From contig NZ_JAHKRM010000019.1 of NCBI RefSeq assembly GCF_019396345.1, forward strand, positions 186,001 to 250,000: a stretch of 64,000 nt of DNA, in the 5' to 3' direction. The position numbers and the translations under genes are program-made. Below are positions 43,153 to 52,673 of the stretch, one piece after another. Within the stretch, counting starts at the first letter, position 1. Every line of letters starts with the position of its first letter. Source of the stretch: Nonomuraea guangzhouensis. Lineage in GTDB: Bacteria > Actinomycetota > Actinomycetes > Streptosporangiales > Streptosporangiaceae. The notes beneath the pieces were generated by a model, which did no database searches, was not told where the DNA came from, and saw only the letters and a list, made by a program, of their open reading frames with translations.

Positions 43153-44658
43153 TTGAAGCGCATCCTCCTCCCCGCCGGTGGCGCCATTCTGGCCACCGGT
43201 CTGCTGGCTGCCGGCCTCGCCGGCACCGCTCAGGCCGCTGGCGACGTCGCGAGCGACCCGCTCGCGAAGACCGCCGCCCAGGCTGCTGAGACGCTGGACT
43301 TCTGGACCAAGTCCAACAACGCGGCCCTCAAGCAGGCTGTGGCCTTCAACCCCGACTCGCTCGAGGTTGAGAAGATCTCCCGTGGTGGCGGCTATAGCGC
43401 CGACACCAAGCCCGGCTCCTCCGTGCCGATCGGCGAGGAGAAGAAGGTCGCCGTCAAGTCCCAGAACGTCAACCTGCCGAGGACCATCGGCAAGGTCTTC
43501 TTCGAGGGCCGCGACGGCAAGCTGTACTACTGCTCGGGCACCTCGGTCCAGTCGCAGTACCGTAACCTGGTGGCCACGGCCGGCCACTGCGTCTACGACA
43601 TCGCCGGCAACGACGAGGTCGTTTCGCGCTGGGTCTTCGTCCCCGGTTACTACCAGGGCAAGACGCCTTACGGCTTGTACGTGGGCAAGCAGGCCTTCAC
43701 CCACTACGACTTCGACGTGTACGAGGACTTCGACCGCGACTACGCGTTCGCCACCGTGTACAACGGCATCGGCGGCACGCTGAACTCGTCGAAGCAGGTC
43801 AACAAGGCTGAGTACGACGCGTACCAGGGTGAGAAGTACACCAAGGACGTGGCGATCAGCCAGGCTGACTACCTGAAGTGCAAGGACCTCAACGGCGGAG
43901 AGACCTCCGACTGCTGGGCCAAGGTCACGAAGATCGAGGACCTGGCTGGCCCTGACCACCCTGACTCCGTCAAGGTGCTCAAGGAAGTCACCAAGGAGCA
44001 GTACGACGCCGCGCCCACGGGCAACGTGAACGGCGGCAAGTCTCCCTGGATCTCCACCGAGCAGGTCACGGAGTCGCAGTACAAGGCGTACACCGGCCCG
44101 GGCTACCGCAAGATCGACGAAAAGGGCAACTTCACCATCACCCACTACCGTCTCCGGTACTGGGTGAAGAAGTCGGCCAAGGTCGAGTACTTCCGCACCG
44201 AGTTCTTCGTTGTCGGTCACGCTGTCAAGGACGTCGGTCGCCTCGGTGACAACGTCGGTGGCCAGGGTGTCGCGTGGAACCAGGCTGCGGGCAAGGTCGT
44301 TCGTACCTTCGGGTACCCCTACGGCCCCAACCCGGACGGTTCCAAGCCCTACACCGGTGTTACGCCGAAGTGGTGCTACGGCAAGACCGCCAGCAAGGTC
44401 GTCAAGATCCCGGCCCGCAAGGTCGAGGAGCAGCAGTCGCTGAAGTGCGCCGTCACCGCCGGTTACGACGGTGGACCGTGGCTGGCGAACTACAGCAACG
44501 CGAAGCGTCTTGGCTACGTCACCGGCGTCACCAGCCTCATCGTGGACGTCGATGGCAACAAGCGCTACGACACGATCACCTCGCCGATCTTCGACGGTGA
44601 GACCGCTGCGATCTACAAGGCCGCTGCGGCCTCGTGGTCCGGCAAGCTCATCCCGTAG
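43153..44658 (+). CDS. Secreted trypsin-fold pseudoprotease P5 with insert domain (Ser replaced by Asp)
   Basis: 501 residues, TTG start with AAGGAG close upstream. Signal peptide K-R-I-L-L-P-A-G-G ending A-Q-A-A. His (V-A-T-A-G-H-C) and Asp (D-R-D-Y-A-F-A) kept; nucleophile motif is G-Y-D-G-G-P-W. Carries the same insert as P4, with K-C-K-D-L-N-G-G-E-T-S-D-C-W. Closest relative of P4, evidently a recent tandem duplicate including part of the leader. Confidence 0.9.
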   Translation: MKRILLPAGGAILATGLLAAGLAGTAQAAGDVASDPLAKTAAQAAETLDFWTKSNNAALKQAVAFNPDSLEVEKISRGGGYSADTKPGSSVPIGEEKKVAVKSQNVNLPRTIGKVFFEGRDGKLYYCSGTSVQSQYRNLVATAGHCVYDIAGNDEVVSRWVFVPGYYQGKTPYGLYVGKQAFTHYDFDVYEDFDRDYAFATVYNGIGGTLNSSKQVNKAEYDAYQGEKYTKDVAISQADYLKCKDLNGGETSDCWAKVTKIEDLAGPDHPDSVKVLKEVTKEQYDAAPTGNVNGGKSPWISTEQVTESQYKAYTGPGYRKIDEKGNFTITHYRLRYWVKKSAKVEYFRTEFFVVGHAVKDVGRLGDNVGGQGVAWNQAAGKVVRTFGYPYGPNPDGSKPYTGVTPKWCYGKTASKVVKIPARKVEEQQSLKCAVTAGYDGGPWLANYSNAKRLGYVTGVTSLIVDVDGNKRYDTITSPIFDGETAAIYKAAAASWSGKLIP

Positions 44659-44705
44659 TTCACTGCGGATCGAACGAAGACTTAGGTCGTCGTTCACCAG
44701 CTTTA

Positions 44706-44744
44706 CCGAAGGGCCCGGCATCCTGCCGGGCCCTTCGGCCTTTT
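44706..44744 (+). terminator. Terminator after P5
   Basis: CCGAAGGGCCCGGCA-TCC-TGCCGGGCCCTTCGG, 15-bp stem followed by CCTTTT, 47 bp after the stop. Confidence 0.88.
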
Positions 44745-44864
44745 CCGGGGTCTGACCTGGGCCTCCAGCATCTTCCGTAACATTCCAGCACAATCTGTTA
44801 CCAGAGTGACCAGAGGGTCGATAGGGTCTTTACACCTCGCTTGTTAACGTTGTGGAGATCTTCA

Positions 44865-46349
44865 GTGAAGCGCCTGCTCGTCCCCCTGACCGCCGCCAGC
44901 CTGAGCGCCGCCGCCCTCACCCTCCCCGCCAACGCCGCCCCCGACTGGGTCCAGGACCCGCTCGCTCCCAAGGCGGCCGAGGCCTATAGCAACGCCTACT
45001 TCTGGCTCGACGCCAACGGTGCCGCGCTCAAGAAGGCCACGCAGTACAACGTCGATGCCAAGGACGTTCAGAAGCTGGTCTCCACCCAGGCCAAGACGCC
45101 CGACGGCAAGCCGGGCTCGGCCTCCCCCACCGGCACGACGCCCCCCGTGGCCAAGTCCACGGCGGTGAACCTGCCCAGGTCCATCGGCAAGGTCTTCTTC
45201 CTCGACAGCGCCGGCAACTACCGCTGGTGCTCGGCGACGTCCGTCCAGTCCAGGAACCGCAACCTGATCGCCACCGCGGGCCACTGCGTCTACGAGCGCG
45301 GCAAGGACGTCTTCGCCAAGTGGGTGTTCGTCCCCGGCTACTACCAGGGCAAGGCGCCGTTCGGCGTGTACGCGGGCGCCTACGCCTTCACCAGCTACGA
45401 CCTCGACACCTACGACGACTACGACGGCGACTTCGCGTTCGTGGCCGTGCACAACGGCTTCGCGCTCCCCAACGACAAGAAGGTGTCGTTCAAGGAGTTC
45501 CAGGCGTGGCGGGGCGACAAGTGGGTCAAGCCGGTTGAGATCAGCCCGGCCGAGTACGCCAAGTGCGTGCTCACCCTCGGCCACTGCTGGTCCGAGGGCG
45601 CCGACACCCCGGCCGACAAGGTGGGTCCCGACTTCCCCGGCGCGGTCCTGGAGAAGGTCGAGGCGAGCGAGAAGGAGTACACGGACGCCAAGACCGGCAA
45701 GGGCAACGGCTTCAAGCTCGGCGAGCCCGAGACCGTGCCCGTCACCCTGCCGGAGTACACCGCCTACAAGGGCCCCGGCAAGAAGACCATCGACAAGTCC
45801 GGCAACTACCTCATCACCCACTACTACACGCAAAAGTGGGTCAAGCCAGGATTGTCGCGCAAGTACTACATGGCCGAGTACGTCATCGGCATCGCCAAGG
45901 ACCTGGGCCGGCTCGGTGACGCCGTCGGCGGCCAGGGCGTCGCCTGGAACCAGCCCATGGGCCAGAACGTCACCGCCTTCGGCTACCCCAGCGCCCCGCA
46001 CCCCGACGGCGACAAGGCCTTCACCGGTGTGACGCCCAAGTGGTGCAGCGGCAAGACCGGTACGAAGACCTACCAGGTCAACACGTTCAAGGTCGAGACG
46101 CACCAGGTGCTGAAGTGCTCGATGACCCCCGGCGCCGACGGCGCCCCCTGGCTGATGAAGTACGACAACAACAAGCGCACCGGCTACGTCAACGGCGTGA
46201 CGAGCATGTTCCACGACCAGGACGGCAACGGCCGGATCGACTTCATCAGCTCCGCCTACTTCGACGGCGAGACCGCTGACGTCTACAACAAGGCCCAGTA
46301 CGCGGCGACCAAGTCGATCGTCGGCCCCAACGGCGAGATGATGCAGTAG
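44865..46349 (+). CDS. Secreted trypsin-fold pseudoprotease P6 with insert domain (Ser replaced by Asp)
   Basis: 494 residues, GTG start with GGAG eight bases upstream. Signal peptide (core about 8-22, N-A-A end). Keeps His (I-A-T-A-G-H-C) and the Asp strand (D-G-D-F-A-F-V); nucleophile motif is G-A-D-G-A-P-W, losing also one Gly of the oxyanion region. The insert is present but more diverged, with Cys spacing C-x6-C (K-C-V-L-T-L-G-H-C-W). Upstream region lacks the CRP-like site and conserved leader of P4/P5, so it may be regulated differently. Confidence 0.88.
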   Translation: MKRLLVPLTAASLSAAALTLPANAAPDWVQDPLAPKAAEAYSNAYFWLDANGAALKKATQYNVDAKDVQKLVSTQAKTPDGKPGSASPTGTTPPVAKSTAVNLPRSIGKVFFLDSAGNYRWCSATSVQSRNRNLIATAGHCVYERGKDVFAKWVFVPGYYQGKAPFGVYAGAYAFTSYDLDTYDDYDGDFAFVAVHNGFALPNDKKVSFKEFQAWRGDKWVKPVEISPAEYAKCVLTLGHCWSEGADTPADKVGPDFPGAVLEKVEASEKEYTDAKTGKGNGFKLGEPETVPVTLPEYTAYKGPGKKTIDKSGNYLITHYYTQKWVKPGLSRKYYMAEYVIGIAKDLGRLGDAVGGQGVAWNQPMGQNVTAFGYPSAPHPDGDKAFTGVTPKWCSGKTGTKTYQVNTFKVETHQVLKCSMTPGADGAPWLMKYDNNKRTGYVNGVTSMFHDQDGNGRIDFISSAYFDGETADVYNKAQYAATKSIVGPNGEMMQ

Positions 46350-46364
46350 TAATAAGGACAACGT

Positions 46365-46394
46365 CGCGGGCCCGTCTCTGGAGACGGGCCCGCG
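46365..46394. terminator. Bidirectional terminator between P6 and the TPR regulator
   Basis: CGCGGGCCCGTCTC (46365-46378) and GAGACGGGCCCGCG (46381-46394) form a long perfect stem between two convergent 3' ends. Confidence 0.8.
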
Positions 46395-46403
46395 GCGTGC
46401 GGC

Positions 46404-47750
46404 CTAGACGGCCGACAGCTCGCGCAGCGCCCGCACGGCGGGCTCGCTCTTGTACGGCTCCAGCCTCCTGCGCAGATCGGCCGCGTACGAGCGAGAACGA
46501 GCCGACTGGAGCTCACCCGCCAGCTTGAGCGCGGTCCCCGCCACCTGGCACGCCTCCTCGAGCTCCCCGCACTGCAGCAGCCCGGCCGCCAGGAGCGACA
46601 GGTTGAACATCCGCCCCCGCACGTAGCGACCGTCCATGTCGAGCGAGCGACGCGCCTGCCGGACCACCCGCTCCCCCTCCCCCAGGTCGCGGAAGCAGTG
46701 GGCGAACTTGGCCGACAGATACGCCTCGTCGAAGTAGCTCAGCCAGGCCGGCTCGTCGCCGGGTGCCCGCGTGTCGAAGGCGACCTCGGCGGCGTGCAGC
46801 GCCTTGCCGCAGGAGCGGGCGTCACCGAGGCCCGCGTGGGCGTGCGCCTCCTGCACCAGGCTCGAGCACAGGAGGGTGTGGACGCCCGCTCGGCGGGCCG
46901 ACAGCTGGGCGGCTCTGGCCAGGTCGAGCGCGTGGGCGTGCTGGCCCATGTAGCTGGCCTGGTGCGCCATGCCGGCCAGGATCTCGCCGCCCAGCGCGTG
47001 GTCGTCGGCCCCTCTGGCCAGGCGCAGTGCCTGGATCAGGTAACGCTGGGCCAGGCCGTGCTGCTCCAGGTCGTAGGCCATCCACCCGGCCAGGCGGGTC
47101 AGCTCCGCGGCGGCCGCGGCCAGCTGCCTGCCGGTGGCCTCCCCGTAGGTGCCCTCTTTGAGCAGCGGCGAGACCGCGGTGTCGAGGTATTTGATGACGG
47201 ACGCGCGGACGCGTCCGCTGCCGAACCGGTTGTCGAGCTCACCGAAGGAGCGGGTGACCTCATGGATCGCGGTGATGTCGGCCCGGCCGACCCGGCGCGA
47301 GCCGGCGCCGCCGGGGTGTTCCTCCGGCGGGGACGTCAGCCAGCGGACGGCCCCTACCGAGCCCGCACCTATCGCGAAAGTCGAATCGATCAGGAATCGC
47401 CGTCTCTCCATATCGGCCCGCCACAGCGCCGTCACGGTCGCGACCCCTTCCTTCCACGTGTGCGTGAACTCCTGCCCGAGATCAAGGGGCGAGACGATGG
47501 CCGGCATGCCCACCTCCACAGGGGAGAAAGGCCTGCCGAGCCGTAGCGCGAAAATCTCGGTAAGGAGGCACGGCACAGGGTCCCGAGGCCGCTGACCGCC
47601 TATCCAGCGCAGCACGGAGCTGTGGTCGTACTTCAGGCCGGGGGCGCCGCGCGCGGCTCCCAGGTCGTTGAGGCACCTGGCCAGCCCCTTGTGGGAGAAG
47701 CCCGCCTCCGCGATCAGCTGCTGTAGCAGTCGATTGGGCTCGCGTTCCAT
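46404..47750 (-). CDS. TPR-containing helix-turn-helix-like regulator of the streptomycete developmental type
   Basis: 448 residues. N-terminal HTH-like start E-P-N-R-L-L-Q-Q-L-I-A-E-A-G-F-S-H-K-G-L-A-R (4-25) followed by H-S-S-V-L-R-W-I-G-G near 43-52, then from about 165 a series of TPR-like helices (L-A-A-A-A-A-E-L-T-R-L-A-G-W-M-A-Y-D, Q-R-Y-L-I-Q-A-L-R-L-A, A-L-D-L-A-R-A-A-Q-L). The same opening occurs in many Streptomyces and Streptosporangium regulators thought to affect sporulation or secondary metabolism. A specific role is not established. ATG 47750 follows GAGGAG. Confidence 0.72.
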   Translation of the reverse strand: MEREPNRLLQQLIAEAGFSHKGLARCLNDLGAARGAPGLKYDHSSVLRWIGGQRPRDPVPCLLTEIFALRLGRPFSPVEVGMPAIVSPLDLGQEFTHTWKEGVATVTALWRADMERRRFLIDSTFAIGAGSVGAVRWLTSPPEEHPGGAGSRRVGRADITAIHEVTRSFGELDNRFGSGRVRASVIKYLDTAVSPLLKEGTYGEATGRQLAAAAAELTRLAGWMAYDLEQHGLAQRYLIQALRLARGADDHALGGEILAGMAHQASYMGQHAHALDLARAAQLSARRAGVHTLLCSSLVQEAHAHAGLGDARSCGKALHAAEVAFDTRAPGDEPAWLSYFDEAYLSAKFAHCFRDLGEGERVVRQARRSLDMDGRYVRGRMFNLSLLAAGLLQCGELEEACQVAGTALKLAGELQSARSRSYAADLRRRLEPYKSEPAVRALRELSAV

Positions 47751-47852
47751 CGCTCTCCTCGCGGCAACCGGAAGCCCGCTTCCTTACAGAGAGCCCTCTT
47801 TATAGCACGGAGAGTAAAGAAAGATTGGCGATTTCCCAAGGGGGCCGAGGGA

Positions 47853-49055
47853 CTACAGACGGGCGACCCCGTCGGCGCGGGCCTGGGCGGCCACGGCGGC
47901 GGTCACCGCGGGCGCCACGCGCTTGTCGAACGGGCTGGGGATGACGTACTCGGCCGTGATGTCGTCGCCCACCACCCCGGCGAGCGCGGCGGCCGCCGCG
48001 ACCTTCATGTTCTCGGTGATCGTGGTGGCCCGGACGTCGAGCGCGCCGCGGAAGACGCCGGGGAAGGCCAGCACGTTGTTGATCTGGTTGGGGAAGTCGG
48101 AGCGGCCGGTCGCGACCACCCTGGCGTGCTTGGCGGCCACCTCGGGATGCACTTCGGGGGTGGGGTTGGACAGGGCGAACACGATCGAGTCCGCGGCCAT
48201 CGAGGCGATGGCCGCCTCCGGCACGGTCGAGCCGGACAGGCCGAGGAAGACGTCGGCGCCCGCCAGGGCCTCCTCGGTCGAGCCCTTGTGACCCGCCTTG
48301 TTGGTGTCGCGGGCCAGGGCGTCCTTGACCGGGTTGAGCCCTTCCCTGCCGCTGTAGAGCATGCCCTTGGAGTCGGCGACCGCGATGTCACCGATGCCGG
48401 CCTCCAGGAGGATCCTGGTGACCGCGACCCCGGACGCGCCGGCGCCGGCCACCACGGCACGCAGGTCGCCCAGGGAGCGTCCGGTCAGCCGGGCCGCGTT
48501 GGTCAGCGCGGCGAGGGCCACGATGGCGGTGCCGTGCTGGTCGTCGTGGAAGACGGGGATGTCGAGCAGGGCGCGCAGCCGGTCTTCGACCTCGAAGCAG
48601 CGGGGCGCGCTGATGTCCTCGAGGTTGATGCCGCCGAACGAGGGCGCCAGCCGCACGACGGTCTCGACCAGGGCGTCGACGTCGGTGCAGTCGAGGCAGA
48701 TCGGGACGGCGTCGACGCCCCCGAACTCCTTGAACAGCAGCGCCTTGCCCTCCATCACGGGCATGGCCGCGGCAGGGCCGATGTCGCCGAGGCCGAGCAC
48801 GGCCGTGCCGTCGGAGACGACGGCGACCACGTTGGACACCCAGGTGTAGTCATTGACGAGTGACGGCGTGTCGGCGATCGCGGTGCAGACGCGGGCGACC
48901 CCGGGGGTGTAGGCAAGGGAAAGGTCGTCGGCGTTACGGACCGGAATGGTGGATCGGACCTCGAGTTTGCCTCCGCGGTGCAATGCGAAGGCGGGATCGA
49001 GATCGAGGGATTCGACGGAAGTGGGTGTGGTAGTCACAGCGACCCCAGTAGTCAT
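47853..49055 (-). CDS. NAD(P)-dependent malic enzyme
   Basis: 400 residues. Oxidative decarboxylation of malate to pyruvate. Malic-enzyme N-terminal domain with L-A-Y-T-P-G-V-A (about 50-57), [20 protein letters not shown] fitting residues about 95-115, [11 protein letters not shown] and H-D-D-Q-H-G-T-A (about 160-190), and an NAD(P)-binding [11 protein letters not shown]. This is the short bacterial form. ATG 49055 gives the normal family length; an in-frame extension to 49178 or beyond looks non-coding. Confidence 0.9.
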   Translation of the reverse strand: MTTGVAVTTTPTSVESLDLDPAFALHRGGKLEVRSTIPVRNADDLSLAYTPGVARVCTAIADTPSLVNDYTWVSNVVAVVSDGTAVLGLGDIGPAAAMPVMEGKALLFKEFGGVDAVPICLDCTDVDALVETVVRLAPSFGGINLEDISAPRCFEVEDRLRALLDIPVFHDDQHGTAIVALAALTNAARLTGRSLGDLRAVVAGAGASGVAVTRILLEAGIGDIAVADSKGMLYSGREGLNPVKDALARDTNKAGHKGSTEEALAGADVFLGLSGSTVPEAAIASMAADSIVFALSNPTPEVHPEVAAKHARVVATGRSDFPNQINNVLAFPGVFRGALDVRATTITENMKVAAAAALAGVVGDDITAEYVIPSPFDKRVAPAVTAAVAAQARADGVARL

Positions 49056-49316
49056 CGGACGGATGAGACCTTCGGCAGACGGCGCGAGAGGCCTGGCTTC
49101 GGTAGCCGCCAGGATCCCCTCTTCGATCGTCTCGTGCGAGGGGTTACGGGGGTCACCCGTGGCTCCATAGTGCCACATGGTGAGATCAGGTCCGTCTCGA
49201 GACCGACTCCGTTCTGTTGACGCATTGTTAATTGTCGGATGACGGTCTGCAGCAAAAACCCACTTAAACTGCACAAAAACCAACTTTCCTTACATATCAC
49301 TTGAGGAGGCCCACTC

Positions 49317-50186
49317 ATGGCCCTCTGGCCCAGAACGCGCCGTGGCTATGCCACTGGCGCGCTCGCTCTGACCGCCGCCTTGGCACTGTCCGCCTGCGGC
49401 AGCTCCACTCAGACGGGCACCACCGGTGCCACGTCCTCCGCACCCGCCACGGCGGCGGGCGGAGTCACGCTGGTCTCCCCCGGCAAGCTGACCACCTGCA
49501 CCAACCTGCCGTACCCGCCGTTCCAGGCCAAGGACGCCAGCGGCAAGGTCGTCGGGTTCGACGTGGACATGATCGACCTGGTCGCCAAGAAGCTGGGCGT
49601 CACGCAGGACATCGTGGACATCGACTTCGACTCGATCAAGGGTGGTGCCGCGCTCAGCGCCGGCAAGTGCGACGTCGCCGCGGCCGGTATGACGATCACC
49701 GAAGACCGCAAGCAGCATCTCGACTTCTCCAGCCCGTACTTCGACGAGGTGCTCGGCCTGGTGACCAAGAAGGGCGCGGGCGTGCCCACGCTCGAGGCCG
49801 CCAAGTCCAAGAACCTGAGCGTCGGCGTGCAGGCCGGTACGACCAGCCTCACGCTGGCCAAGAGCGCGGGCATCGAGGCCAAGGAGTTCAAGGACTCCGG
49901 CAAGCTGCTGCTCGCGCTGCAGTCCGGCCAGGTCGACATGGTCATCCAGGACCTGCCGGTCGTCGTCGACTGGATGAAGAAGCCGGCCGTCTCCTCGGCC
50001 TATGAGCTGTCCGGCCAGGTGCCGACCCACGCGCAGTACGGCTTCGCCGTCAAGAAGGGCAACGCCGCGCTGCTCAAGATCATCAACGAGTCGCTGTCCG
50101 AGGCCATCAAGGACGGCACCTGGTCCAAGGAGTACCAGCAGTGGATGGGCGCCGCGCCCGTCACGACACCGACGCCCACCTCCTGA
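49317..50186 (+). CDS. Polar amino acid ABC transporter substrate-binding lipoprotein
   Basis: 289 residues. Leader with lipobox L-S-A-C (Cys 27); family-3 solute-binding domain with N-L-P-Y-P-P-F (64-70), G-F-D-V-D-M-I-D-L-V near 80, A-A-A-G-M-T-I-T-E-D-R near 120, and V-G-V-Q-A-G-T-T-S. First of three genes (SBP, permease 2 bp later, ATPase overlapping), the usual glutamine/glutamate/arginine-type importer. GAGGAGG lies eight bases before the ATG. Confidence 0.92.
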   Translation: MALWPRTRRGYATGALALTAALALSACGSSTQTGTTGATSSAPATAAGGVTLVSPGKLTTCTNLPYPPFQAKDASGKVVGFDVDMIDLVAKKLGVTQDIVDIDFDSIKGGAALSAGKCDVAAAGMTITEDRKQHLDFSSPYFDEVLGLVTKKGAGVPTLEAAKSKNLSVGVQAGTTSLTLAKSAGIEAKEFKDSGKLLLALQSGQVDMVIQDLPVVVDWMKKPAVSSAYELSGQVPTHAQYGFAVKKGNAALLKIINESLSEAIKDGTWSKEYQQWMGAAPVTTPTPTS

Positions 50187-50188
50187 TC

Positions 50189-51019
50189 ATGACGACCACG
50201 CCGACCACCGCTGAGCCCGCTCGCAGCGGGCTCAGCCCCCGCCAGCGCCGCAGGATCAGTCTCGGTATCCAGTACGCCGTCTTCGTGCTCGTCCTCGTCG
50301 GGGTGATCCTGCTCGCGGACTGGCCGAAGATCTTCGAGAACTTCCTGAACGGCAAGGTCGCGGCGGGGATGTTCCCCACGCTGTTCACGGTCGCGCTGAA
50401 GAACACGCTGATCTTCACCGTGGCCGGCTATGTGATCGGCTTCCTGCTCGGTCTCGTGCTGGCGCTGATGCGGTTGTCCTCCGTGACGCCGTACCGGGTG
50501 GTCGCCCTCGTCTACATCGAGGTCTTCCGCGGCCTGCCCGCGCTGATCATCTTCCTGCTGCTCGGGTTCGGTCTGCCGATCGCGTTCCCCGGGTTCAAGC
50601 TCCCCGGAGACGTCTACGGCACGGTGGCGCTCGCGCTGGGCCTGGTGGCCGCCGCCTACATGGCCGAGTCGTTCCGGGCGGGCATCCAGGCGGTGCCCAA
50701 GGGGCAGATGGAGGCGGCCAGGTCGCTCGGCATGAAGCCGGGCCGGGCGATGCTCTCGATCATCCTGCCGCAGGCCATCAGGATCGTGATCCCGCCGCTC
50801 ACCAACGAGCTGATCCTGCTGTTCAAGGACTCCTCGCTGGTCTTCACGCTGGGCGTGACGGCGGCGACCACCGAGCTGACCAAGTTCGGCTCCGACACCA
50901 CGATCGACCAGGCCAACAGCACGCCGCTGATCGTGGCGGGGGCCACCTACCTGCTGATCACGATCCCGCTCGGGTTCGTCGTACGCCGCCTCGAAGCGCG
51001 CCAGGGGAGGAAACGGTGA
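50189..51019 (+). CDS. Polar amino acid ABC transporter permease
   Basis: 276 residues, about five membrane helices, with the HEAA/EAA loop ([21 protein letters not shown] near 185-205) and an early T-L-x(3)-A-L-K-N-T-L motif. Single permease gene, so probably a homodimer. Start 50189 is two bases after the SBP stop. It overlaps the ATPase start by 4 bases. Confidence 0.92.
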   Translation: MTTTPTTAEPARSGLSPRQRRRISLGIQYAVFVLVLVGVILLADWPKIFENFLNGKVAAGMFPTLFTVALKNTLIFTVAGYVIGFLLGLVLALMRLSSVTPYRVVALVYIEVFRGLPALIIFLLLGFGLPIAFPGFKLPGDVYGTVALALGLVAAAYMAESFRAGIQAVPKGQMEAARSLGMKPGRAMLSIILPQAIRIVIPPLTNELILLFKDSSLVFTLGVTAATTELTKFGSDTTIDQANSTPLIVAGATYLLITIPLGFVVRRLEARQGRKR

Positions 51020-51759
51020 CCCACGCCGTAGAGATCAGGGACCTGCACAAGTACTTCGGCGACAACGAGGTGCTCAAGGGCATCGACTTCACCGTCGAGC
51101 CCGGCCAGGTGGTCTGCGTCATCGGCCCGTCAGGGTCGGGCAAGTCGACGCTGCTGCGCTGCGTGAACCTGCTGGAGACGCCCACCAAGGGCAAGGTGTT
51201 CGTCAACGGCCGCGAGCTGACCCATCCCGACGCCGACATCGACGCCACCCGGCGGCAGGTCGGCATGGTGTTCCAGCAGTTCAACCTCTTCCCGCACCTG
51301 ACCGCGCTGCAGAACGTGATGATCGCCCAGCAGCGGGTGCTGAACCGGAGCAAGGCGGAGGCCGAGATCGTCGCCAGGGAGAACCTGGACAAGGTCGGCG
51401 TCGCCGACAAGTGCCACGAATATCCCGGCAAGCTCTCCGGTGGGCAGCAGCAGCGGGTGGCCATCGCCAGGGCCCTGGCCATGAACCCGGCCCTGATGCT
51501 CTTCGACGAGCCCACCTCGGCGCTCGACCCCGAACTGGTCGGCGACGTGCTCGCCGTCATGCGCAAGCTGGCGGAGGAGGGCATGACCATGCTGGTGGTC
51601 ACCCACGAGATGGGCTTCGCCCGCGAGGTGGCCGACCGTGTGGTGTTCATGGACGGCGGGGTGATCGTCGAGGACGGGACGCCCGCCCAGGTGGTCGGCG
51701 ACCCGCAGCAGGAACGCACCCGCTCCTTCCTCAGGCGCGTCCTGCACCCCGAGGGCTGA
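51016..51759 (+). CDS. Polar amino acid ABC transporter ATP-binding protein (GlnQ type)
   Basis: 247 residues. Walker [10 protein letters not shown] (about 37-45), [10 protein letters not shown], signature L-S-G-G-Q-Q-Q-R, Walker [14 protein letters not shown]-loop T-H-E-M-G. The H-E-M-G-F-A-R-E sequence is characteristic of the amino acid subfamily. GTG start overlapping TGA (GTGA), with GGGAGG upstream. Confidence 0.94.
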   Translation: MTHAVEIRDLHKYFGDNEVLKGIDFTVEPGQVVCVIGPSGSGKSTLLRCVNLLETPTKGKVFVNGRELTHPDADIDATRRQVGMVFQQFNLFPHLTALQNVMIAQQRVLNRSKAEAEIVARENLDKVGVADKCHEYPGKLSGGQQQRVAIARALAMNPALMLFDEPTSALDPELVGDVLAVMRKLAEEGMTMLVVTHEMGFAREVADRVVFMDGGVIVEDGTPAQVVGDPQQERTRSFLRRVLHPEG

Positions 51760-51873
51760 CCGCCACCAGGCGGCCGACGCGGGCGAGGCGTCCAAGGTCG
51801 CCCGGCGCGTGAGCGCCGAGCACGGCGGGGTGTCCGGTCTCCGGGCGCCCCGCCGCTCGTGTAATACTCCGGC

Positions 51874-52317
51874 ATGGACCTCACCTCTTACGCCGAGTGG
51901 GCGGTCCGGTTGGTCAACGATCCGCACCCGCCACCCGAGCTCACAGGGCTGCGCGACGAACTGGCGGCCGTCTTCGACGGGACCGGTGACGAGGAAGCCG
52001 TCGTGGCGCGGCTGAACGCGCTGCTCGTCCGCCATCCGGTGCGCCCGCAGCTGTCGGGCCACGACGGGCAGCGCTGGCACCTCCACCTGGCTGTGAGCGC
52101 CGACGGCACCGATGACGCCGCCGCCGGCGCCGTGATGGGCCTGGCCGCGGTCGTCGCCGAGCTGGGCGCCGACCGGCTCGGCCGCTGCCAGGAGCCGCGC
52201 TGCCTGCGGGCCTTCCTCGACACCTCCTCCAACCGCTCGCGCCGCTACTGTTCCGCCCGGTGCGCCAGCAGGGCCAACGTGGCCGCCTACCGCGCCCGCC
52301 TCAGGAGCGGCCAGTAA
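51874..52317 (+). CDS. CGNR-type zinc-finger protein (ABATE-like)
   Basis: 147 residues. The C-terminal zinc finger R-C-x(4)-C ... Y-C-S-A-R-C-A-S-R-A-N-V-A-A-Y-R has four Cys but the CGNR tetrad is C-A-S-R. The N-terminal part is shorter than in the usual 180-200-residue ABATE-CGNR regulators of stress response. Likely a DNA-binding regulator. Its last 31 bases overlap the convergent sodX gene. Confidence 0.72.
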   Translation: MDLTSYAEWAVRLVNDPHPPPELTGLRDELAAVFDGTGDEEAVVARLNALLVRHPVRPQLSGHDGQRWHLHLAVSADGTDDAAAGAVMGLAAVVAELGADRLGRCQEPRCLRAFLDTSSNRSRRYCSARCASRANVAAYRARLRSGQ

Positions 52318-52583
52318 CGCAGCACCACCCGGCCCACGATGTCGCTCACCGGGCCGAAGTCCCAGCTGTCGCGGCGCCCGCTGGCCCGCTGGTTGTCGCT
52401 CTCCAGCCACCAGCCCTCATCGCCATGCCATTGGGCCCGCTTGACGATCAGCCGATCGGGCTCGCCGGGGAGCCGCGCCACGACGAGGTCACCGGGATGG
52501 ACCGGGGCGCCTCGGCGTACGAGAAGCCAGTCTCCATCTACCAGAGCGGGACGCATCGAATCCCCCTCGACACGCACTCTCAT
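52287..52583 (-). CDS. sodX: S24/S26 peptidase, probable Ni-SOD maturation protease
   Basis: 98 residues. Signal-peptidase-like catalytic Ser in V-E-G-D-S-M-R-P near residue 8 and Lys in R-L-I-V-K-R-A near 47. Its partner would be the divergent sodN 90 bp away, whose N-terminal extension must be cut off to expose His1. In Streptomyces sodX usually follows sodN on the same strand; the divergent order here is different. ATG 52583 fits; an upstream TTG at 52643 would add 20 basic residues. Confidence 0.82.
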   Translation of the reverse strand: MRVRVEGDSMRPALVDGDWLLVRRGAPVHPGDLVVARLPGEPDRLIVKRAQWHGDEGWWLESDNQRASGRRDSWDFGPVSDIVGRVVLRYWPLLRRAR

Positions 52584-52673
52584 GGGCTGTGACCCTCTCC
52601 TCCGCGGGCGTTTGGACCCGAGTAAGGTCGGTAGGTGGACCAAGCTGATTCAGCATCAAGGAAGGACTTTCTG

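Noticed and set aside
44780-44864. CRP-like site before P6 (CTGTTACCAGAGTGACC)
   Set aside because: Too many mismatches to TGTGA-N6-TCACA.
49056-49316. Riboswitch or T-box before the amino acid importer or malic enzyme
   Set aside because: Some short stems exist but no conserved T-box or riboswitch core could be recognised.
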